A stretch of 64,000 nucleotides of DNA from Pseudomonas entomophila (GTDB taxonomy: Bacteria; Pseudomonadota; Gammaproteobacteria; Pseudomonadales; Pseudomonadaceae): positions 124,001-188,000 of the forward strand of contig NZ_JARGCS010000056.1 in assembly GCF_029193575.1 (NCBI RefSeq), in the 5' to 3' direction. Positions 60,588 to 64,000 of the stretch are shown here, piece after piece (positions within the stretch are counted from its first letter, which is position 1; each line of letters starts with the position of its first letter). Below the pieces are notes generated by a model that was given only the letters and a program-made list of their open reading frames with translations, searched no databases and was not told where the DNA came from. Both the position numbers and the translations under genes were made by a program.

Positions 60588-61556
60588 GTGGCGCGCACGC
60601 TGATCCGCAAGAACCCGAGCAATTTCAAGACCCTGCCACTGCATGTCGAAGCCACGCCCGACGGCCTGATCTACAAGAGCATCGGCATGCCGCTGAACTT
60701 CGCCCAGACCTTGCAGCGGCGCAAGGCGATCCAGGTCGCCGACCCCGAGCGCTTCGTGGCCGAACTGGCCAACCTCGGCGTCTCGGTGCGCCTGACCCTG
60801 CACTGGCAGAACCGCGACTACTGGGTGTTGGTGCGCCAACGGCGCCAGGACCGCGGCGACGTGGTGCTCAAGCTGATCTCCGGCTACGTGCCAGCCCAGG
60901 AGCTGAACATTCCCCTGCACACCGCCATCCAGGAAGTGGCCGAGGAATGCCTGCTGGAAACCCCGGAAGGCTGGCTGGGCGGGCGCTTCAACGATACCTG
61001 GCTGCCCGCGCCCTATGCTGCGGCGCTGCATTACCGTGAGGCATTGCCGGTGCAACTGACCCCCGAATCCGGCGCGGCCCGCCCGGTGCACTGCGGCAAC
61101 CTGACGCTGCTGGAGCGGCCCCGGGCCTACGTGCACCTGCCCACGGCGTCGCTGCAACTGATCTACGACCTGCGCTTGCAGGTACCCAAGGAAGCCAAGT
61201 CGCTCAGCCTGTTCCACGTCGACGAGCGACTGGAGGGCGACCAGTTGGTGGCGCGGCTCAACCGCAAGCGCCCCGACCTGTACCTGATGCCGTTGCAGGA
61301 CGGCCAGCCGTTGGCCGAGCTCTACACACTGAAGAAGGATCAGCTGACACCGGCGAGCACACGCGGGCTGTACCTGGCTGAGAGCTTCGCCCGGCAGGAA
61401 GGCTGGGTAGTGAAGGAGGAGCGGGTGCGCTGGAAGGAGTGGGTGAAGCAGCAGGGGCTGGTGGAACCCAAGGCCGAGCAGGCGTCACACCTGCGGCGGT
61501 TCAGTGAAAAGGCCAAGCAATTGTTGCAGCGGGCACGGACATCGTTGAACAAATGA
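60588..61556 (+). CDS. Uncharacterised protein with a degenerate Nudix-like motif (often labelled 'metal ABC transporter ATPase')
   Basis: 322-residue cytoplasmic protein. It begins at GTG 60588, supported by an excellent AAGGAGGAG SD five bases upstream. There is no Walker A, signature or Walker B motif, so the ABC-ATPase label that I recall for pseudomonad homologues is not supported. Residues 99-123 read GYVPAQELNIPLHTAIQEV then AEECLL, close to a Nudix box (GX5EX7REUXEEXGU) but with two extra residues and Gln for Arg. C-terminus basic (SEKAKQLLQRARTSLNK). 37 bases after the aldo/keto reductase; may be cotranscribed. Function unknown. Confidence 0.72.
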   Translation: MARTLIRKNPSNFKTLPLHVEATPDGLIYKSIGMPLNFAQTLQRRKAIQVADPERFVAELANLGVSVRLTLHWQNRDYWVLVRQRRQDRGDVVLKLISGYVPAQELNIPLHTAIQEVAEECLLETPEGWLGGRFNDTWLPAPYAAALHYREALPVQLTPESGAARPVHCGNLTLLERPRAYVHLPTASLQLIYDLRLQVPKEAKSLSLFHVDERLEGDQLVARLNRKRPDLYLMPLQDGQPLAELYTLKKDQLTPASTRGLYLAESFARQEGWVVKEERVRWKEWVKQQGLVEPKAEQASHLRRFSEKAKQLLQRARTSLNK

Positions 61557-61560
61557 CGAA

Positions 61561-61581
61561 AGGGGCTGCTGCGCAGCCCCT
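61561..61581. terminator. Hairpin between convergent genes
   Basis: AGGGGCTGC-TGC-GCAGCCCCT, 9-bp perfect stem, between the stop of the 322-aa protein and the stop of hldE. A bidirectional terminator by position; the T-run is weak on both sides. Confidence 0.65.
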
Positions 61582-61594
61582 CCTCACACACCGA

Positions 61595-63016
61595 TCAATG
61601 CTTGCGGATCTTCTCGACGATCGCCGTGGTCGAGCTGTTCTCGACCAGCCCCAGCACCTTCACCGTGCCGCCAGAGGCCTTGACGATATCGGCGCCGACC
61701 ACCTGGTCGATGCCATAGTCGCCGCCTTTGACCAGCACATCCGGCTTGACCTGGCGCAGCAGGTTCTCGGGGGTGCCTTCCGGGAAGCTGATGACCCAAT
61801 CCACAGCGCCCAGGCCAGCCAGCACGGCCATGCGCCGGTCGACACTGTTGATCGGCCGGCCAGGCCCTTTCAAGCGGCTGACCGAGGCGTCGTCGTTGAC
61901 CGCGACGATCAGACGATCGCCCTGGGCGCGTGCCTGCTCCAGGTAGGTCACGTGGCCAGCATGGAGAATATCGAAGCAGCCGTTGGTGAAGACGATCTTC
62001 TCGTTGTGCGCGCGGGCATCGTCGATGGCCAGCAGCAGTTGCTCCAGGGACAGCACGCCACGCTCGGAGCCTTCCTCGCGCTGGATAGCCCGACGCAACT
62101 CCGGGGCGCTGATGGCCGCGGTACCCAGCTTGCCGACCACGATGCCGGCGGCCAGGTTGGCCAGCGCCACGGCGTGGGGGAGGTCTTCACCGGCGGCGAT
62201 GGCGGCGGCCAGGGTGGAGATCACCGTGTCGCCGGCACCGGTGACGTCGAACACCTCGCGGGCCCGTGCCGGCAGGTGCAAGGCAGGGTGGCCGGGGCGC
62301 AGCAGGGTCATGCCGTGCTCACCGCGGGTGACCAGCAGCGCGCCCAGGTCGAGGTCCTGCATCAGTTGCAGGCCCTTGGCGACCAGTTCGGCCTCGTCGG
62401 CGCAACGCCCGACGATGGTTTCGAACTCGCTCAGGTTCGGGGTGATCAGGCTGGCGCCACGGTAGATGGAAAAGTCCTTGCCCTTGGGGTCTGCCAGCAC
62501 CGGAATGCCCTTGGCCCGGGCCGCCTCGATAAGGCTCTGGTGGTTGCGCAGCGCGCCCTTGCCGTAGTCCGACAGGACCAGGACCCTGACCCCTTCGAGC
62601 AGCGTGTCGACCTCGGCGCCCAGCGACAGCGGGTCGGTGGCGAAGGGTTCCTCGAAATCGATGCGCAGCAACTGCTGGTGACGGCTCATCACCCGCAGCT
62701 TGACGATGGTCGGCTGGTGGGCGATGCGCTGGAAGATCGAACGCACGCCTGCGGCCTGCAGGCTGTTGGCCAGGCTCTCGGCGGCCTCGTCCTGGCCGGT
62801 GACACCCACCAGCGAAGCCGGGGCGCCAAGCGCGGCGATGTTCAAGGCGACGTTGGCCGCGCCACCGGGGCGGTCCTCGATCTGCTCGACCTTGACCACC
62901 GGCACTGGCGCCTCGGGCGAAATCCGTGAGGTACCGCCATGCCAGTAGCGGTCGAGCATGACATCGCCGACCACCAATACCGGGGCTTGATCGAAACGCG
63001 GCATGGACAACTTCAT
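61595..63016 (-). CDS. hldE: Bifunctional D-beta-D-heptose 7-phosphate kinase / D-beta-D-heptose 1-phosphate adenylyltransferase
   Basis: 473-residue fusion supplying ADP-heptose for the LPS inner core. N-terminal ribokinase-like kinase (about 1-320) with DRPGGAANVALN and the anion hole VTGAGDTV. C-terminal nucleotidyltransferase (about 340-473) with FTNGCFDILHAGHVTYL (HxGH) and the SRLKGPGRP loop. ATG 63016 (MKLSMPRFDQ) fits the family; ATG 63004 is a possible alternative. It follows msbA on the same strand, linking it to LPS export. Confidence 0.96.
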   Translation of the reverse strand: MKLSMPRFDQAPVLVVGDVMLDRYWHGGTSRISPEAPVPVVKVEQIEDRPGGAANVALNIAALGAPASLVGVTGQDEAAESLANSLQAAGVRSIFQRIAHQPTIVKLRVMSRHQQLLRIDFEEPFATDPLSLGAEVDTLLEGVRVLVLSDYGKGALRNHQSLIEAARAKGIPVLADPKGKDFSIYRGASLITPNLSEFETIVGRCADEAELVAKGLQLMQDLDLGALLVTRGEHGMTLLRPGHPALHLPARAREVFDVTGAGDTVISTLAAAIAAGEDLPHAVALANLAAGIVVGKLGTAAISAPELRRAIQREEGSERGVLSLEQLLLAIDDARAHNEKIVFTNGCFDILHAGHVTYLEQARAQGDRLIVAVNDDASVSRLKGPGRPINSVDRRMAVLAGLGAVDWVISFPEGTPENLLRQVKPDVLVKGGDYGIDQVVGADIVKASGGTVKVLGLVENSSTTAIVEKIRKH

Positions 63017-63111
63017 GGGCAACCCATATGGAAAAATGAACAGGGGCAGGATATTAGCACACGGCAGACGGCGGCTTTACGGCCAACTGCAGTGGTGACA
63101 ATCCCAGTGAC

Positions 63112-63136
63112 AATCGGGGCCGCGCAGGCCCCGATT
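63112..63136. other. Hairpin between msbA and hldE
   Basis: AATCGGGGCC / GGCCCCGATT, 10-bp stem with a short loop, 10 bases after the msbA stop. No U-tract follows on the minus strand, so it may stabilise the msbA 3' end rather than terminate. Confidence 0.45.
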
Positions 63137-63146
63137 CATGAGGGTT

Positions 63147-64000
63147 TCAGGTGATGTCAGCCTTGTTCGGCTCATCCAGCCCCATGGCGTGCAGGCGGGC
63201 ATAATGGCCATTGGCCTCGAGCAGCTCGGCATGGGTGCCGCGCTCCACCAAGCGGCCCTGGTCCATGACCAGGATCATGTCGGCCTTCTCGATGGTCGAC
63301 AGGCGGTGGGCGATCACCAGGGTGGTGCGGCCCTGCATCACGTGGTCCAGCGCCGCCTGGATATGCCGTTCGGATTCGGTGTCCAGTGCCGAGGTGGCCT
63401 CGTCGAGGATCAGCAGCGGGGCGTTCTTCAACAGCGCCCGAGCGATCGCCAAGCGCTGGCGCTGGCCACCGGAGAGCAGCACACCGTTCTCGCCCACCTC
63501 GGTGTCGAAGCCCTTGGGCAGTTGGTCGACGAACTCCTTGGCATAGGCATCGGCGGCGGCGGCCTCGATGGCCTCGCGCGGCGCGCCGGCCAGGTCGCCG
63601 TAGGCGATATTGTTGGCCACTGTGTCGTTGAACAGGGTGACGTGCTGGGTCACCTGGGATACATGGCGACGCAGGTTGCGCAGGCGGTAATCCTCGATCT
63701 CCACGCCATCGAGCAGGATCTGCCCGGTGTTGTGGTGGTAGAAGCGCGGAATCAGCGCGGCCAGGGTCGACTTGCCACTGCCGGAGCGGCCCACCAGGGC
63801 GATCATCTGCCCAGGCTCGGCAACGAAGCTGATGTCGCTGAGCACCTGGCGCTCGGCACCCGGGTAGGTGAAGCTCAGGTTGCGCACCTCCAGGCGGCCT
63901 TCGACGCGCGCTTTCTCCACCGTGCCGGTGTCGACCTCGGGCTTCTCGTCCAGTTGCTCGAAGATGCTTTCCGCGCCGGCCAGGCCCTTCTGGATGGTCG
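63147..64000 (-). CDS. msbA: Lipid A export ATP-binding/permease MsbA (C-terminal part)
   Basis: 3' portion of the gene; the 5' end lies beyond the window. The visible 283 codons hold the end of the transmembrane region and the whole nucleotide-binding domain: A-loop FTYPG, Walker A VGRSGSGKST, signature LSGGQRQRLA, Walker B LLILDEATSAL and the H-loop His. An in-frame GTG at 63920 is internal: upstream codons continue with GAESIFEQLDEKPEVDTGTV, normal MsbA sequence. Flips lipid A-core across the inner membrane. Placed next to hldE as in other pseudomonads. Confidence 0.93.
   Translation of the reverse strand, partial: TIQKGLAGAESIFEQLDEKPEVDTGTVEKARVEGRLEVRNLSFTYPGAERQVLSDISFVAEPGQMIALVGRSGSGKSTLAALIPRFYHHNTGQILLDGVEIEDYRLRNLRRHVSQVTQHVTLFNDTVANNIAYGDLAGAPREAIEAAAADAYAKEFVDQLPKGFDTEVGENGVLLSGGQRQRLAIARALLKNAPLLILDEATSALDTESERHIQAALDHVMQGRTTLVIAHRLSTIEKADMILVMDQGRLVERGTHAELLEANGHYARLHAMGLDEPNKADIT

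Noticed and set aside
63147..63920. Separate ABC ATP-binding protein starting at 63920
   Set aside because: The frame stays open to the window edge with MsbA sequence; it is the 3' part of msbA, not a stand-alone ATPase.

Overview
The window is a GC-rich (low-60s percent by eye), densely coded stretch of chromosome. Gene content, protein sequences and gene order all point to a fluorescent Pseudomonas, most likely the P. putida group. Supporting signs are the runs rpsF-rpsR-(DUF2232)-rplI-dnaB, hfq-hflX-hflK-hflC-hisZ-purA, orn/rsgA-motAB-rhdA-psd-serB and nudF-cpdA-parE-parC, a SerB that appears to start at TTG, and many 'GCGGGCTTGCCCCGCGAT'-type REP hairpins between genes. I could not run a search, so the species is an inference. 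I see no phage, insertion sequence, integron, CRISPR array or toxin-antitoxin pair. This is core genome.

Layout. 1-3.2 kb: a 30-codon ORF, a LOG-family phosphoribohydrolase and a YgiQ radical SAM protein. 3.3-7.2 kb (minus strand): ribosomal operon S6-S18-DUF2232-L9, then dnaB behind a terminator. 7.2-10.6 kb (minus): RNase R and RlmB. 10.7-11.1 kb: two identical tRNA-Leu(CAG) genes behind a strong promoter. 11.3-14 kb: a ferric-iron-type ABC transporter (binding protein and fused permease, no ATPase nearby). 14-16 kb: a chemoreceptor. 16.2-28.4 kb (minus): the large RNA-modification, repair and protease cluster nnrD-tsaE-amiB-mutL-miaA-hfq-hflX-hflK-hflC-hisZ-purA. 28.5-31.9 kb: queG, a TRIC-type channel, orn and rsgA. 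32-37.3 kb: motA-motB, a divergent HDOD-domain regulator, rhdA and psd. 37.5-41.2 kb: serB, a divergent YtjB/AhpA-like membrane protein with an unusual C-terminus, and an orphan PqiC-type lipoprotein.

41.3-49.8 kb (minus): nudF-DUF1249-cpdA-yqiA-parE-(phytase-like esterase)-(retropepsin)-parC, several of them translationally coupled. 50-54.2 kb: an RsiV-like lipoprotein converging on cytX-thiC, with a TPP riboswitch ahead of thiC. 54.3-57.1 kb: a TolC-family outer-membrane protein and waaA. 57.2-61.6 kb: a LysR regulator divergent from an SMR transporter, an FAD oxidoreductase coupled to an aldo/keto reductase, and an uncharacterised protein with a degenerate Nudix-like motif. 61.6-64 kb (minus): hldE and the 3' part of msbA. 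waaA, hldE and msbA all serve lipopolysaccharide inner-core and lipid A biogenesis.

Nothing here is a clearly new defence or mobile system. The observations most worth following are: (i) the HAMP/degenerate-cyclase architecture of the protein divergent from serB; (ii) the FAD oxidoreductase, aldo/keto reductase and Nudix-like neighbours; (iii) the two coupled genes between parE and parC; (iv) the ABC transporter without an ATPase and the palindrome in front of it.
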